A DNA stretch of 64,000 nt, taken from assembly GCA_013824165.1 (NCBI GenBank), contig PNNH01000018.1:27299-91298 (forward strand). Direction: 5' to 3'. The position numbers and the translations under genes are program-made. Each line of letters starts with the position of its first letter. The stretch's first letter is position 1. Shown here one piece after another: positions 17,317 to 29,303 of this stretch. The stretch is from Methylibium sp. Lineage in GTDB: Bacteria; Pseudomonadota; Gammaproteobacteria; Burkholderiales; Burkholderiaceae_C. Under the pieces are notes generated by a model. That model was not told where the DNA came from. It ran no database searches and was given only the letters and a program-made list of their open reading frames with translations.

Positions 17317-18216
17317 TCAGGCGGTCGCGCGAGCCGTGCGGCGCAGCAGCGGCAGCAACTGGATGGCCAGCATGCTGGTCAAGATCAGCGCGCAACCGGC
17401 CAGTCCTGCCGCGCCCAAGCGGTCACCCATCAGCAGGTAGCCAAACAGTGCGGCGAACAGGGTCTCTGACGACAGGATGATGGCGGCATCCGCCGCGTGC
17501 GCATAGCGCTGAGCCACCACCTGCGCCGTGAAGGCGACGCCGACCGAGAGGATGCCCGCATAGAGCAGCGGCGCCGCGGCGGCCTGGACATCCGACCAGG
17601 CAAAGGGCTCGAAGGCGAAGGCCCAGCACAGGGCCACCAGGCCACAGAACAGGAACTGGCCGCCAGCCACCAGGAACGGCGCCGCCATGCGGTCGGCAAC
17701 GCGGCCCACCAGCAAGACATGCAAAGCCCAGGGGAATGCCGAGCCGATCACCCACAGGTCGCCGGTGCCGATATTCAACTCGTGGGCACCTGACAGTAGG
17801 AATGCGCCCACGAGGCAGGCCAGCGCTGCCGGCCATACCGACCAATGCGGCAGATGGCGCATCAGCAGCCAGCCCAGCAGTGGGACCAGGGGCACATACA
17901 GGGCGGTCAGGAAGCCGGCATTGGTGACCGAGGTGCTGACGATGCCGATCTGCTGCATCGCTGCCCCCATCAGCAACAAGCCGCCCAGGCCGGCAATTTT
18001 GGCCGCATCGGTGCGCTGCAGGGGCTTGCCTTGGCGCTGCAAGGCCTGCCACTCGCGCCACATCAGCGGCGCCACCACCAGCGTGCCGATCAGAAAGCGC
18101 ACGCCGGTGAAGGCCATCGGTCCGAGATCAGCCATGCCATGGCTTTGGGCGACAAAGGCGGAGCCCCAGATCAGGGCGATGACGGTCAGCAGCAGGTTGG
18201 CTTGGATACGGGTCAC
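17317..18216 (-). CDS. DMT superfamily transporter, EamA family
   Basis: 299 aa inner-membrane protein with two tandem EamA repeats, about ten predicted helices. The first repeat starts LLLTVIALIWGSAFVAQSHG, with the GxxF/V signature of drug/metabolite transporters; the second (from about residue 150) includes GTGDLWVIGSAFPWALHVLLVGR and ends in the conserved SSETLFAALFGYLLMGDRLG. Members export amino acids, nucleobases or other metabolites; the substrate is not deducible. It stands alone between the small gene and the DUF455 gene, all on the minus strand with gaps of 89 and 39 bp. Confidence 0.85.
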   Translation of the reverse strand: MTRIQANLLLTVIALIWGSAFVAQSHGMADLGPMAFTGVRFLIGTLVVAPLMWREWQALQRQGKPLQRTDAAKIAGLGGLLLMGAAMQQIGIVSTSVTNAGFLTALYVPLVPLLGWLLMRHLPHWSVWPAALACLVGAFLLSGAHELNIGTGDLWVIGSAFPWALHVLLVGRVADRMAAPFLVAGGQFLFCGLVALCWAFAFEPFAWSDVQAAAAPLLYAGILSVGVAFTAQVVAQRYAHAADAAIILSSETLFAALFGYLLMGDRLGAAGLAGCALILTSMLAIQLLPLLRRTARATA

Positions 18217-18255
18217 AGGAATTGAATGGGTGAGAGATAGGAGAGCGGCGTGGCT

Positions 18256-19047
18256 TCAGCCCGCCTGCAGATAGGCGAGTTCTTCCGCGCTGAAACCAGC
18301 GGCGCTGCGCGCGGCCATATTGAAGGGCGGACGCAGCCGCGGCGCTTCGTACTGCGCCACCAGCTGCGGATACAAACCAAGCGGATCGAGTCCGCGTTCC
18401 CGGCACAGATGGCGATACCAGCGGTTGCCGATCTCGACATGGCCGATCTCGTCGCGCAAGATCACCTCCAGGATCTCCACCGCACGCTGATCGCCGGCGC
18501 GGGCGAACTTGGCCTGCAGCGGCGGCGTGGCATCCAGGCCGCGTGCTTCCAGCGTGCGCGGCACCAGGGCCATGCGCGCCAGCACATCGCCGGCGGTGCG
18601 CTCAGCCATGGTCCACAGCCCATCATGGGCGTCGAAGTCGCCATAGCTGTGGTTCAGGGTCTGCAGATGATCGTTCAGCAGCGTGAAGTGCAAGGCCTCC
18701 TCGGCCGCCACCTTGAGCCAGTCGCGGTAGAAGGCGTCGGGCATGCCGGGGAAGCGCCATATTGCATCGAGCGCCAGATTGATGGCGTTGAACTCGATAT
18801 GCGCGATGGCATGCAGCAGGGCCGCGCGGCCTTCGATCGTAAAGGGCGAACGTTTGGGCACCTGCAGCGTGGGAACCAGCCGCGGGCGTTCGGGACGGCC
18901 GGGCAGGGCCGGCGGCTGCTCGAATACGCGCTGCGCGTCCAGCGCTAAGCCAGCCTGCGCGGCGTCGAAAAGGCTGCGCGCGGCCTGTGCTTTGTCGGCC
19001 GGAGGCACGAGACACAAGACCTGCAGCGCACGATCACGGAGTTCCAT
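18256..19047 (-). CDS. DUF455 family ferritin-like protein
   Basis: 263 aa cytoplasmic protein of the DUF455 family, whose fold is ferritin-like. Likely di-iron ligands are visible as [26 protein letters not shown] and [13 protein letters not shown], spaced as in four-helix-bundle di-iron proteins. The N-terminal 60 residues are variable, with a Pro-rich [13 protein letters not shown] stretch before the conserved core. The biochemical role of the family is not established. The gene is divergent from the gamma-carbonic anhydrase gene, with 49 bp between the two starts. Confidence 0.8.
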   Translation of the reverse strand: MELRDRALQVLCLVPPADKAQAARSLFDAAQAGLALDAQRVFEQPPALPGRPERPRLVPTLQVPKRSPFTIEGRAALLHAIAHIEFNAINLALDAIWRFPGMPDAFYRDWLKVAAEEALHFTLLNDHLQTLNHSYGDFDAHDGLWTMAERTAGDVLARMALVPRTLEARGLDATPPLQAKFARAGDQRAVEILEVILRDEIGHVEIGNRWYRHLCRERGLDPLGLYPQLVAQYEAPRLRPPFNMAARSAAGFSAEELAYLQAG

Positions 19048-19096
19048 TCTTACAATTATCCCTTTGCCTCGATGCGGGCCTGCCCGGGAGAACTCA

Positions 19097-19624
19097 ATGG
19101 CTGTCTATCAACTGGGCGAACACCGTCCCACTGTTCCTGAATCTGCTTGGGTGGCTGAGAGCGCCCAGGTGATCGGCAAAGTGAACTTGGGTGAGCATGT
19201 CAGTGTCTGGTTCAACGCCGTGTTGCGAGGCGACAGCGACTCACTGACCATCGGCGCTGGCAGCAATATCCAGGACGGCTCAGTGCTGCATGCCGACACC
19301 GGTTTTCCGCTGGTGCTGGCCGAGAACGTGACGGTGGGCCACCAGGTGATGCTGCATGGCTGCAGCGTGGGCGAGAACTCGCTGATCGGCATCGGCGCCG
19401 TGGTCTTGAACGGCGCACGCATCGGCAAGAACTGCTTGGTCGGCGCAGGTGCCCTGGTGACCGAAGGCAAGGAGTTTCCGGATGGCTCGCTGATCATCGG
19501 CAGCCCGGCCAAGGCGGTGCGCGAGTTGGCGCCCGAGCAGATCGCCGGGCTCAAGCTCAGCGCGCTGCACTATGTGAGCAATGGACAGCGCTATGCGTCC
19601 GAACTGAAGAAGATCGCCGAATGA
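19097..19624 (+). CDS. Gamma-carbonic anhydrase family protein
   Basis: 175 aa left-handed beta-helix protein of the YrdA/PaaY type. Hexapeptide repeats run from about residue 25 to 130. The zinc-ligand histidines occur in VLHADTGFP and [13 protein letters not shown], as in gamma-class carbonic anhydrases. The ATG at 19097 gives the family start [11 protein letters not shown]; a longer frame upstream is a shadow of the DUF455 gene. It is coupled to hslO by a 4-bp overlap (ATGA). Whether it is an active carbonic anhydrase or an acyl-transferase-like relative cannot be told from sequence. Confidence 0.88.
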   Translation: MAVYQLGEHRPTVPESAWVAESAQVIGKVNLGEHVSVWFNAVLRGDSDSLTIGAGSNIQDGSVLHADTGFPLVLAENVTVGHQVMLHGCSVGENSLIGIGAVVLNGARIGKNCLVGAGALVTEGKEFPDGSLIIGSPAKAVRELAPEQIAGLKLSALHYVSNGQRYASELKKIAE

Positions 19625-20580
19625 GTGAATTGCACAAGTTTCTTTTCAAGGGTCTGCCGGTGCGCGGCCAGCTGGTGCGCCTGACCGACAGCTGGAAAGA
19701 GCTGCAGAGCCGGCGCGAGCCCGATGCGCATTACCCGCCCGAGGTGCGCCAGCTGCTGGGCGAGATGGCCGCCGCTGCGGTGCTGATGCAGTCCAACATC
19801 AAGTTCAACGGCGCCCTGGTGCTGCAGATCTTCGGCGATGGCCCGGTCAAGCTGGCGGTGGTCGAGGTGCAGCAGGACCTGAGCTACCGCGCCACGGCCA
19901 AGGTGGTCGGCGAGGTGCCACCGGGTGCCGGTCTGCCGGCGATGCTGAATGTCCATGGCCAGGGGCGCTGCGCGATCACGCTGGACCCCAAGGACAAGCT
20001 GCCGGGCCAGCAGCCCTATCAGGGGGTGGTGCCGCTCAGTGATGAGAAAGGCGCGCCCTTGCAGTCATTGAGCGCCGTGATCGAGCATTACATGCTCCAG
20101 TCTGAACAACTCAGCACCAGGCTGGTGCTTGCGGCCAGTGATGAGACGGCTGCCGGCCTGCTGATCCAGCATCTGCCGGTGCAGGGCGAGGGCAACCTGG
20201 CGGGTGCCACGCATGCCGAGGAAGACCCGGAGCTGGCGGACGCCTTCAATCGCATCGGCATTCTGGCGGCCAGTGCCAAGCGCGAAGAGCTGCTCGATCT
20301 GGATGCGGAGACGGTGCTGCGGCGCTTGTTCTGGCAGGAACCTCTGGAGCGCTTCGAGCCGCTGCGTCCGCGCTTTGCCTGCACCTGCTCACGCGGTCGC
20401 GTGGGCGCGATGTTGCAAGGGCTGGGGCGTGAGGAAGTCGATTCGGTGCTGGAGGAGCGTGGCGAAGTCGAGATTGCCTGCGACTTCTGCGGCGCGCATT
20501 ACCGCTTCGATGCGGTGGACGTCGGCGAGCTCTTCACCGCCGGCCACCAACAGCAGCCGGGTAGCGGCACGTTGCAATAA
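19621..20580 (+). CDS. hslO: Hsp33 redox-regulated chaperone
   Basis: 319 aa cytoplasmic holdase activated by oxidation. The N-terminal substrate-binding domain ends in a linker, and the C-terminal redox switch holds the zinc cysteines: Cys254 and Cys256 (CTC, followed by SRGR) and Cys287 and Cys290 (CDFC). Under peroxide or heat plus oxidant these release zinc and form disulfides, unfolding the linker. The length is slightly above E. coli Hsp33 (292 aa). It is translationally coupled to the gamma-carbonic anhydrase gene and converges on the 5'-nucleotidase gene. Confidence 0.93.
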   Translation: MSELHKFLFKGLPVRGQLVRLTDSWKELQSRREPDAHYPPEVRQLLGEMAAAAVLMQSNIKFNGALVLQIFGDGPVKLAVVEVQQDLSYRATAKVVGEVPPGAGLPAMLNVHGQGRCAITLDPKDKLPGQQPYQGVVPLSDEKGAPLQSLSAVIEHYMLQSEQLSTRLVLAASDETAAGLLIQHLPVQGEGNLAGATHAEEDPELADAFNRIGILAASAKREELLDLDAETVLRRLFWQEPLERFEPLRPRFACTCSRGRVGAMLQGLGREEVDSVLEERGEVEIACDFCGAHYRFDAVDVGELFTAGHQQQPGSGTLQ

Positions 20581-20601
20581 GCCGCCCGCTGGCCGGTGCG
20601 A

Positions 20602-20634
20602 GCGACCCTCCTGGCTGATGACCGTGAGGGTCGC
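20602..20634. terminator. Hairpin between convergent hslO and 5'-nucleotidase genes
   Basis: GCGACCCTC (20602-20610) pairs with GAGGGTCGC (20626-20634), a perfect 9-bp stem with a 15-nt loop, placed midway between the two stop codons. It could serve transcription from both sides. There is no clear T-run on either strand, so it is a weak or factor-assisted terminator candidate. Confidence 0.4.
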
Positions 20635-20646
20635 GGCCGCGCTTCT

Positions 20647-22335
20647 TCAGTTGATGCGCTTGACCCGATCAAGCGCGGGCGGGCGGATGCTGCGGCCGGC
20701 GCTCAGGTAACGCTCCAGCGCATCCACGTCCATGATGCCGGTGCGCAGCGCCTTGCCTTCGGTCAGCACGCGGAAACCATCGCCGCCACTGGACAGGAAG
20801 CTGTTGACGGTGACGCGGTAGCTGGCTGTGGGATCGATCGGCTGGCCGTTCAGCATCATGCTGCTGGCCACAATGCGCGCGCCCAGCGGCTTGCTCGCAT
20901 CCCAGCTGTAGCTGAAACCCTGTGACACCTGCAGGAAGATGCCGCGCAGCTCTTCGCTGCGCCACTGCTGTTCCAGCAGTCGGCGGATCTGCTCGCCGGT
21001 CAGCGTCATCGTCACCAGGTTGTTGTAGAAGGGCTGAACCGCAAACGCGTCCGCGTAGCTGACCTCGCCGCTGGCGCTGCGCGTCAAGGCCGCGCGCACG
21101 CCGCCGGTGTTCATGAAGGCGATCTGCGCCCCACCGTCTGCTGCGGCAGCACTGGCGGCCAACTGTGCATCGGCAATCAGCTGCCCCATCGGCATCGAGC
21201 CTGCAGCGTCAGCGTCGCGGGAGATGCTGGCGTCGATGCGGCCGACGACGCGCCGGGCCAGCGGCTCGGCCAGTTTTTCATAGGCGGTTATCAGCTGTGT
21301 TTGCGCCGGGTCCTTGGCATAAGTTGCGGTGCGAACGATCACGTTGTTGGCCTTGGCGGCAATGACATCGCGGGTCTTGCGGTCCAGCTGCAGATCGATC
21401 TCGCTGACGACGGTGCCGTACTTGTCGCCGCTGGTGACCAGGCGACCATCGACCTGGCACTGGTATGCACGGTGCGTGTGGCCGCTGACGATCAGGTCAA
21501 CGGCCTTGTCGAGCTTTTTCACGATGTCGACGATGGGCCCGGAAATTCCCGGGCACTCGTTGTAGTCGCCGGTCGGGTAACCGCCTTCATGGATCAACAG
21601 CACGATGGCCTCGATCCCCTTGGCTCGAAGCTCCGGCACCAGCTTATTGACGGTCTCGGCCTCGTCATCGAAACGCAGTCCGGCCACACCTGCTGGCGTC
21701 ACGATGTCCGGTGTGCCCTTGAGCGTCAGGCCGATGAAGGCCACGGGCACGCCTTCGAAGCTCTTGACGTGGTAGGCCGGCAAGACGGTTTTGTTGGTCC
21801 TGGTGTCCCAGGTGCTGGCGGCCAGGTATTTGAAACTGGCCCCCTTGAACTGGGTCGGGCCCTTGCAGCCGTCCTTGGGATGGCAACCTCCGTACTGCTT
21901 GCGCAGCAGCTCGGCCAGGCCGGAGTCGAACTCGTGATTGCCCACGGCCGTGATCTCCAGGCCCATCAGGCTCAGCGACTCGATGGTCGGCTCGTCATAG
22001 AACAAGGCCGACAGCAGCGGGCTGCCGCCGATCAGGTCGCCGGCAGCGACGAAGACATGGTTGGGGTTAGCCTTGCGCAGCTCGGCCACAGCGGTGGCCA
22101 GGTGTTCGGCGCCGCCAGCCGGCACGGTGATGGTCTTGCTGGGATCTTGCGGGTCCTTGATCCGGATGCCGCCGGAGGCCGGCTTCAGGTTGCCGTGGAA
22201 GTCGTTGATCGCCAGAACCTTGACGGCGACTGGCGTCGTCGGTGGCGCGTTGACCAAGCCGGCGCAGCCGGCGAGGGCGACGACGGGCAGCAAAGAGGCC
22301 AGAAGCCTGAGGCGGAAAGGGGTTCGGATCTTCAT
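20647..22335 (-). CDS. 5'-nucleotidase/UshA-like metallophosphatase lipoprotein
   Basis: 562 aa. The signal peptide ends in a lipobox LAGCAG (Cys at about residue 24), so this is a predicted lipoprotein of the periplasmic side. The N-terminal calcineurin-like domain has the metal-binding motifs LAINDFHGNLKP, AAGDLIGGSPLLSA, GNHEFDSG and VSGHTHRAYQC. The C-terminal 5'-nucleotidase domain (from about residue 360) contains AFMNTGGVRAAL and the ribosyl-stacking YNNLVTMTLTGEQI region. It likely hydrolyses extracytoplasmic nucleotides for phosphate or nucleoside salvage. It may supply nicotinamide riboside to the PnuC/kinase pair encoded next door; that link is inferred. Confidence 0.9.
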   Translation of the reverse strand: MKIRTPFRLRLLASLLPVVALAGCAGLVNAPPTTPVAVKVLAINDFHGNLKPASGGIRIKDPQDPSKTITVPAGGAEHLATAVAELRKANPNHVFVAAGDLIGGSPLLSALFYDEPTIESLSLMGLEITAVGNHEFDSGLAELLRKQYGGCHPKDGCKGPTQFKGASFKYLAASTWDTRTNKTVLPAYHVKSFEGVPVAFIGLTLKGTPDIVTPAGVAGLRFDDEAETVNKLVPELRAKGIEAIVLLIHEGGYPTGDYNECPGISGPIVDIVKKLDKAVDLIVSGHTHRAYQCQVDGRLVTSGDKYGTVVSEIDLQLDRKTRDVIAAKANNVIVRTATYAKDPAQTQLITAYEKLAEPLARRVVGRIDASISRDADAAGSMPMGQLIADAQLAASAAAADGGAQIAFMNTGGVRAALTRSASGEVSYADAFAVQPFYNNLVTMTLTGEQIRRLLEQQWRSEELRGIFLQVSQGFSYSWDASKPLGARIVASSMMLNGQPIDPTASYRVTVNSFLSSGGDGFRVLTEGKALRTGIMDVDALERYLSAGRSIRPPALDRVKRIN

Positions 22336-22405
22336 GCGCTGGGCTCCATGAGCAAACGTTTGCAGCTGATGTGGCCGCTAGTGTCTGCGTCAGCTGGCCA
22401 TCGCG

Positions 22406-23110
22406 TCAAGCCTGATGACCCGAGCGCCGTAGGCTGGCGTGCTCGCATTCGGGCACATCGCAGTTCTGGCAGAACCAGGCCTGCTCGGGCATGGCCTGCT
22501 GGCGCTGCTCCAACCGGGTGAACAAGCCTTGGCGCGGGCCGCTGCGGGCGAGCAGCAAGGGGGTGAGCGCACTCAGCGCAGCTTCGGTTCGCGCTTCACC
22601 TTGGCCGCTGATCAGGGACCAAGGCAGACCGGCCTCGATCAATGTGCTGCGCAGCAGGCGGTCAACCGGCGTCTGCACATGGGGGCCGTCGCGCTGAAGT
22701 CCATCGGCAACCCAGGGCAGGTCGAGCGCAGTGAGCAGGGTCAGAGCACAAAGCCGCTGCTGCTCAAGCGCGAACTCGAACAGGCTGTGGTCGCCGAACA
22801 GCAGTGCGCTGTAGATGGCCGTCATTAGCGGCGTGGTATCGCAGAGCACGATCTGGTGCGTTTGGGCGGCGGCTTGCACGGCTTGGGCCTGTGCCCTCGC
22901 GATGGCGAACTGCTCATCCGCGCGCGGTGTGCGTCCAGCAGCAGCGCACCAATCGCGCAGGTGTTCAGTGACGTGGGTGCAACGCAGGCCGGTCTCGTCA
23001 GCCAATCGGGCGCACAAGGCCTGGGCCAGTGTGCTTTTGCCGGTGCTCTCGGCGCCCACGATCGCAATACGCAATCCGCCTGCCCGATCCGGCGCGCTTG
23101 GTGCCGACAT
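22406..23110 (-). CDS. AAA ATPase, NadR-like nicotinamide riboside kinase
   Basis: 234 aa. The P-loop VGAESTGKSTLAQAL (about residues 18-32) and the later LCDTTPLMTAIYSALLFGD segment match the C-terminal ribosylnicotinamide kinase domain of NadR; the N-terminal adenylyltransferase and HTH parts of full NadR are absent. I took the ATG at 23110, just 11 bp after the pnuC stop; the frame extends 128 codons upstream but only as an out-of-frame shadow of pnuC. Pairing with the PnuC transporter supports phosphorylation of imported nicotinamide riboside to NMN. The C-terminus carries a cysteine cluster (Cys214, Cys217, Cys222, His224) that could bind metal. Confidence 0.82.
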   Translation of the reverse strand: MSAPSAPDRAGGLRIAIVGAESTGKSTLAQALCARLADETGLRCTHVTEHLRDWCAAAGRTPRADEQFAIARAQAQAVQAAAQTHQIVLCDTTPLMTAIYSALLFGDHSLFEFALEQQRLCALTLLTALDLPWVADGLQRDGPHVQTPVDRLLRSTLIEAGLPWSLISGQGEARTEAALSALTPLLLARSGPRQGLFTRLEQRQQAMPEQAWFCQNCDVPECEHASLRRSGHQA

Positions 23111-23121
23111 CGCGATGCCGC

Positions 23122-23751
23122 TCAAGCCGGCTGCAACTGGCGCTGCCAAGCACGCCATCCCGCCACCGACATCGGAATGAAGACGGCGTAGAGCAGCACG
23201 GTCAACCAGTAGCCCTTGTAGGCGAACAGGCTGACACTGACGGCATTCACCAGCAGCCAAACGCCCCAGTTCTCCTGGTACTTGCGCCCGAGCAGGTACT
23301 GGCCCAGCAGGCTGGCCACGGTCGGGAAGGCGTCCCAGTACGGCACGCTTGAATCGGTCTGGCGATCCAGCCACAGACCGAGCAAGGGCCAGGCCAGCAG
23401 TACGGCTGAGAGGGCCATCCAGCGTGCCCGTGCGCTCATGACGCGCACCTTGAGCGCGTGCCCTTGCTGATCGCGCCCGCGCAGCCATTGCCACCAGCCC
23501 CAGATGGCCAGCGCGGCGAACACGAGCTGTAAGGCCGCTTCACCATAGAGCTTGCCGCTCCAGAACAGCAGGAAGTACAGCAGCGAGCTGGTGAGCGCGA
23601 GGGGCCAAGCCAGCACATGCACGCGCATATTGCAGACCACCATCCAGATCGCCAGCGAAAAGGCCAGCAACTCGGTCCAGCTGATGGGGCTGCCGAGGAC
23701 CTGGAAGGCCGGCGCAAACAGCGGTTGGAGTGACTGCAGCAGCGCGTCCAT
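23122..23751 (-). CDS. pnuC: PnuC-type nicotinamide riboside transporter
   Basis: 209 aa inner-membrane protein with about seven predicted helices. The PnuC signature is seen in LLYFLLFWSGKLYGEAALQ and in WGWWQWL, and toward the C-terminus in LLGQYLLGRKYQENWGVWLLVNAVSVSLFAYKG. PnuC proteins carry nicotinamide riboside by facilitated diffusion, and intracellular phosphorylation traps it; the NadR-like kinase gene follows 11 bp downstream. It lies 21 bp after ftsB in a minus-strand run that begins with pyrG. A thiamine-type (PnuT) specificity is possible but the kinase partner favours nicotinamide riboside. Confidence 0.88.
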   Translation of the reverse strand: MDALLQSLQPLFAPAFQVLGSPISWTELLAFSLAIWMVVCNMRVHVLAWPLALTSSLLYFLLFWSGKLYGEAALQLVFAALAIWGWWQWLRGRDQQGHALKVRVMSARARWMALSAVLLAWPLLGLWLDRQTDSSVPYWDAFPTVASLLGQYLLGRKYQENWGVWLLVNAVSVSLFAYKGYWLTVLLYAVFIPMSVAGWRAWQRQLQPA

Positions 23752-23772
23752 CGAGGGTGGGAGCGTGCTGAC

Positions 23773-24105
23773 TCAGCGACGCACGGTCACGAAGATTTCG
23801 TCCGGCTTGACCATGCCCAGCTCCAGGCGGGCCTTCTCTTCGACCATCTCCAGGCCTTCGCGCAGATCGCGGAGTTCAGCGCTGATCTGGTTGTTGCGTG
23901 CCCGAGCCGCTTCATTGGCCTGCTGCTGGGCAGCGACCTCGCTCTTGAGCTGCACCACGCGCGCAAGGCCGCCCTTGCCAAACCAGAGTTGGGCTTGGAT
24001 GGCCACCAAGAAGGCAGCCAGGATGAGGCCGATGACTTTCACAAGCGAAGTGTAGCCAAGGCGGTATCCGCCCGAACCCAGAGGGTCCGGGCGCTTGCGA
24101 GACAT
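23773..24105 (-). CDS. ftsB: Cell division protein FtsB
   Basis: 110 aa from the ATG at 24105. The protein is a short bitopic divisome component: one membrane helix (VKVIGLILAAFLVAIQAQLWFG), then GKGGLARV and a periplasmic coiled coil (about residues 45-85) ending RLELGMVKPDEIFV, all typical of FtsB. It acts with FtsL and FtsQ at the septum. A GTG at 24042 would start right at the membrane helix and give an 89-aa protein closer to some family members; neither start has a clear ribosome site, so the N-terminus is uncertain. It follows eno by 34 bp, a widely conserved order. Confidence 0.88.
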   Translation of the reverse strand: MSRKRPDPLGSGGYRLGYTSLVKVIGLILAAFLVAIQAQLWFGKGGLARVVQLKSEVAAQQQANEAARARNNQISAELRDLREGLEMVEEKARLELGMVKPDEIFVTVRR

Positions 24106-24139
24106 GCGTCAAAACGCAAGTTTTGCCGCATGTCCACGC

Positions 24140-25426
<1,287 letters not shown>

Positions 25427-25520
25427 TCAAGGTCTCCAAAAGGTCAGGAATTCTTTGTGGGGCAGATGATGGCGGCAGATCGTTACCTGCGCTGAACAAG
25501 ATGCGCGCGCAGCAAGTGCC

Positions 25521-25808
25521 TCAGACGCCGTCGACCACCACCATGCGCATGATGCCGGCCTGCTCGCGCAGCGACTTGGCATGCTGGTAGGTCTGGGAGT
25601 TGTAGAAGGCCTTGGCCGCGGAGCGGTTGGCAAACTTCAGCAGCACGATGCGGCTGGGCGTCCATGGGCCTTCCAGCACCTCGAACTCGCCGCCGCGCAC
25701 CAGCACTTCGGCGCCATGCTCTTGCATCGCTTTGGTCGACCACTCGCGGTACTTGGCCATCTGCTCAGGGTCGGTGACAGTGACGTCGGCAATGATGTAG
25801 GCAGCCAT
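25521..25808 (-). CDS. DUF1330 domain-containing protein
   Basis: 95 aa, a single dimeric alpha-beta barrel (ferredoxin-like) domain of the DUF1330 family, spanning nearly the whole protein: YIIADVTVTDPEQMAKYREW at the N-terminus and VLLKFANRSAAKAFYNSQTYQ in the middle are the family hallmarks. No enzymatic activity is established for the family. It is embedded between kdsA and eno on the same strand, with gaps of 63 and 94 bp, so it is probably co-transcribed with them. Confidence 0.82.
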   Translation of the reverse strand: MAAYIIADVTVTDPEQMAKYREWSTKAMQEHGAEVLVRGGEFEVLEGPWTPSRIVLLKFANRSAAKAFYNSQTYQHAKSLREQAGIMRMVVVDGV

Positions 25809-25871
25809 GATCTGCAGGGTCTTTCTTGCTTGGTTCGGCAGGAGTGGTGGTTCTGGCGAAGTGGCTTCGAC

Positions 25872-26729
25872 TCAGCCGTTGAAGTCGTTCTCTAGCAGCG
25901 GCTGGGACTTGACCACGCGGTCCAGTGCGACCAGTTGCGTGAGCAACGCCTTCATGTGCTTGAGTGGCACGGCATTCGGACCGTCAGACCAGGCCTCGGC
26001 CGGACGCGGGTGGGTTTCCATGAAGAGACCGGCCACACCTGCTGCCACGCCGGCACGGGCCAGCACCGGCACCATCTCGCGGGCGCCGCCACTGCTGGTC
26101 CCTTGACCGCCGGGCTTCTGCACCGAATGGGTCACGTCGAACACCACCGGGGCACCTGTCTTGCGCATCTCGGCCAGGCTGCTCATGTCGGCCACGAGGT
26201 TGTTGTAGCCGAAGCTCACGCCGCGCTCGCAAGCCAGAAAGCGGTCTTCCGACAGACCTGCCTCGCGAGCCGCCTCGCGCGCCTTGTCGATGACATTCTT
26301 CATGTCCCAGGGCGCGAGGAACTGGCCCTTCTTGATGTTGACCGGCTTGCCCGACTTGGCCACGGCACGGATGAAGTCCGTCTGGCGGCACAGGAAGGCC
26401 GGGGTCTGAAGCACGTCGACCACGCTGGCCACCTCGGCCACCTGGGACTCATCATGAACGTCGGTCAAGATGGGCAACTGAAGTTGGCGGCGCACCTCGT
26501 CCAAAATCTTCAGGCCGGCCTCCATGCCCACGCCGCGCTTGGTGCTGCTGGAAGAGCGGTTGGCCTTGTCGAAGGATCCCTTGTAGATCAGGGGAATGCC
26601 CAGGGCGGAGCAGGCTTCCTTCAGTTGGCCTGCCACATCCAGGGACATGTCCAGACCTTCGATCGAACAGGTGCCAGCAATCAGGAAGAAGGGTTTGTCG
26701 ATCCCGACGTCGAATCCGCACAGCTTCAT
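25872..26729 (-). CDS. kdsA: 2-dehydro-3-deoxyphosphooctonate aldolase (KDO-8-P synthase)
   Basis: 285 aa. It condenses phosphoenolpyruvate with arabinose-5-phosphate to make KDO-8-phosphate for lipopolysaccharide inner core. Signatures: [24 protein letters not shown] (PEP binding), [10 protein letters not shown] and [22 protein letters not shown]. Length matches the family. It starts 14 bp after pyrG, and the presence of LPS synthesis genes confirms a Gram-negative host. Confidence 0.96.
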   Translation of the reverse strand: MKLCGFDVGIDKPFFLIAGTCSIEGLDMSLDVAGQLKEACSALGIPLIYKGSFDKANRSSSSTKRGVGMEAGLKILDEVRRQLQLPILTDVHDESQVAEVASVVDVLQTPAFLCRQTDFIRAVAKSGKPVNIKKGQFLAPWDMKNVIDKAREAAREAGLSEDRFLACERGVSFGYNNLVADMSSLAEMRKTGAPVVFDVTHSVQKPGGQGTSSGGAREMVPVLARAGVAAGVAGLFMETHPRPAEAWSDGPNAVPLKHMKALLTQLVALDRVVKSQPLLENDFNG

Positions 26730-26743
26730 GGGTTGCTTTCTTG

Positions 26744-29299
<2,556 letters not shown>

Positions 29300-29303
<4 letters not shown>

